DNA from: Firmicutes bacterium UBA5500
GTDB taxonomy: Bacteria > Bacillota > UBA994 > UBA5500
Direction: 5' to 3'
NCBI GenBank assembly: GCA_002427055.1
Contig: DIPA01000119.1
Location: 19,071-27,175 of the forward strand
DNA: 8,105 nt
A program made the translations under genes and the position numbers. The notes beneath the pieces were generated by a model. That model did no database searches. It was not told the origin of the DNA and saw only the letters and a list, made by a program, of their open reading frames with translations. Below, one piece after another: positions 7,061 through 8,105 of this stretch; position 1 is the stretch's first letter; each line of letters begins with the position of its first letter.

Positions 7061-7908
7061 TAAAGCAGAAAATTAACCGACGTAGCCTCATTACAAAAGG
7101 GCTGACCTATGTATTGCTCATTATTGGGGCCATTGCTATGCTCTTGCCCTTCGCCTGGATGATTTCTACCTCTGTTAAAGAGCCGACACGCGTCTATCAG
7201 ATGCCGCCTGAATGGATTCCCGAGAATCCTAGATGGGAGAACTATTCGCGTGTCCTAACAGAGTTCAACTTCCTTGCGTATATGAAGAACTCGGCTTTGC
7301 TCTCGCTCATCAACATTATAGGTAACTTGATTTCCTGTTCCCTTGTGGCGTACGCTTTTGCCTCGCAGAAGTTTCGCTACAAAAAGCAACTGTTTATCTT
7401 GCTCTTGGCCACAATGATGATTCCTGGAGAGGTATTGTTTTTTCCGCAGTTCATTTTGTTCAATATGATTGGTTGGTATGGCACTATGAAGCCCCTTTGG
7501 GTGCCGTCGTTCCTAGGAAATGCCTTCTTCATTTTCTTGCTGCGCCAGTTTTTCCTCACTATTCCCAGCGAGTTGGTGGATGCAGCTCGTATTGACGGTT
7601 GCAGCAGATGGCGAATTCTCTGGGATGTCTACTTACCCTTGTCCAAACCAGCCCTGGCTACGGTGGCCATTTACACCTTTATGGGCACTTGGAATAATTT
7701 CTTTGAACCGCTAATTTACATCACTAAAGAAAAAAACCGTACCGCAGCTATCGCTTTACACTATCTGCGTAATACATACGAAGGAACCAGTTCTTTACCG
7801 ATGACAATGGCGGCATCAATTCTCACCATTATTCCTTGTCTATTGGTCTACTATCTCGGACAGCGTTACTTTGTGCAAGGAATCGTCTTTAAAGGTGTCG
7901 ACAAATAG
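7057..7908 (+). CDS. CUT1-type ABC transporter permease, MalG/UgpE-like
   Basis: The 283-aa partner permease starts inside the ATGA overlap with the preceding gene and has no strong ribosome site of its own, so it depends on coupling. Membrane segments are visible near residues 15-37, 75-103, 110-135, 148-165, 198-215 and 250-270. Its EAA loop is LVDAARIDGCSRWRILWDVYLP (173-194), with Asp180-Gly181 and the LP pair at 193-194; PPEWIPENPRWENY (50-63) is the typical first external loop. The C-terminal YFVQGIVFKGVDK is the standard MalG-class ending, so the gene is complete. Together with the 298-aa permease, the lipoprotein and the ATPase encoded at the left edge it would make a full CUT1 importer. 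Confidence 0.97.
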   Translation: MIKQKINRRSLITKGLTYVLLIIGAIAMLLPFAWMISTSVKEPTRVYQMPPEWIPENPRWENYSRVLTEFNFLAYMKNSALLSLINIIGNLISCSLVAYAFASQKFRYKKQLFILLLATMMIPGEVLFFPQFILFNMIGWYGTMKPLWVPSFLGNAFFIFLLRQFFLTIPSELVDAARIDGCSRWRILWDVYLPLSKPALATVAIYTFMGTWNNFFEPLIYITKEKNRTAAIALHYLRNTYEGTSSLPMTMAASILTIIPCLLVYYLGQRYFVQGIVFKGVDK

Positions 7909-7919
7909 GGAGGCAGCAA

Positions 7920-8105
7920 ATGCATACTCTTTTAGAACGATTACTACAAGCTGACAGACGTTTGGTAGCGCCCATTGGTGGGAGCCCGAAAACGTCTTTC
8001 GCAGACGCCTATGATCTAACTAAGTTAAACGACTATGAGCGCAGTGCCTACTTTATGGCCTATCGGGCAAGCAAGCTGGGGCATGCACTAGAAAACACTT
8101 GTATG
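7920..8105 (+). CDS. N-terminal part of a probable URO-D-family methyltransferase, cut off by window edge
   Basis: An ATG at 7920 follows GGGAGG (7908-7913), which overlaps the stop of the MalG-like gene, at a 6-base spacing. The frame stays open for 62 codons to the window end. By hand alignment, residues 13-62 match residues 16-65 of the corrinoid-fusion methyltransferase without a gap. I count 13 identities in 50, including RRLV, the P and G of the following strand, P23 and the KLG at 52-54. That segment is the first strand and helix of MtaA-like URO-D proteins, so this is probably a further methyltransferase in the transporter operon. The catalytic zinc motif would lie beyond the edge, so activity cannot be judged. 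The coding call is firm and the family call moderate. Confidence 0.65.
   Translation, partial: MHTLLERLLQADRRLVAPIGGSPKTSFADAYDLTKLNDYERSAYFMAYRASKLGHALENTCM

Overview
The window carries two divergent gene sets separated by a regulatory interval of about 175 bases (4602-4777). The strong AGGAGG-type ribosome sites, short intergenic gaps, lipoprotein-type binding protein and corrinoid/zinc methyltransferase genes suggest an anaerobic Bacillota-like bacterium (Clostridia or Negativicutes, acetogen-like). No rRNA or other marker fixes the taxonomy, so this is inference.

Left half, minus strand, read from about 4627 towards base 1: (i) a short, cysteine-rich uroporphyrinogen-decarboxylase (URO-D)-fold methyltransferase of 277 aa; (ii) a 550-aa fusion of an MtaA/MtbA-like zinc methyltransferase domain to a complete cobalamin-binding corrinoid domain, the architecture known from CmuA; (iii) a 507-aa [2Fe-2S]/ASKHA ATPase of the RACo type, which reductively reactivates corrinoid proteins; (iv) a sugar-type (MalK/MsmX/UgpC) ABC ATPase cut by the left edge. 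Gaps between these genes are 3, 2 and 0 bases, so this is almost certainly one operon.

Right half, plus strand: a CUT1-type solute-binding lipoprotein, an 18-bp perfect hairpin, two MalF/MalG-type permeases overlapping by ATGA, and the first 62 codons of a further gene. The N-terminus of that gene aligns without gaps to the methyltransferase domain of the fusion protein, so it is probably another URO-D-family methyltransferase.

The two halves appear to form one system. The importer (binding protein and permeases on plus, matching ATPase at the end of the minus operon) would bring in a solute. The URO-D proteins and corrinoid domain would move a methyl group from it through Co(I)/methyl-Co(III), and the ASKHA protein would rescue inactive Co(II). 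The CUT1 class hints at a carbohydrate-like methoxylated or methyl-glycosidic substrate, but nothing in the sequence proves this. No MtrH-type or MttB-type methyltransferase gene is visible; a methyl-transfer partner could lie outside the window. A 17-bp palindrome overlaps the -10 box of the minus-strand promoter and lies upstream of the plus-strand promoter, so a single regulator could control both sides.
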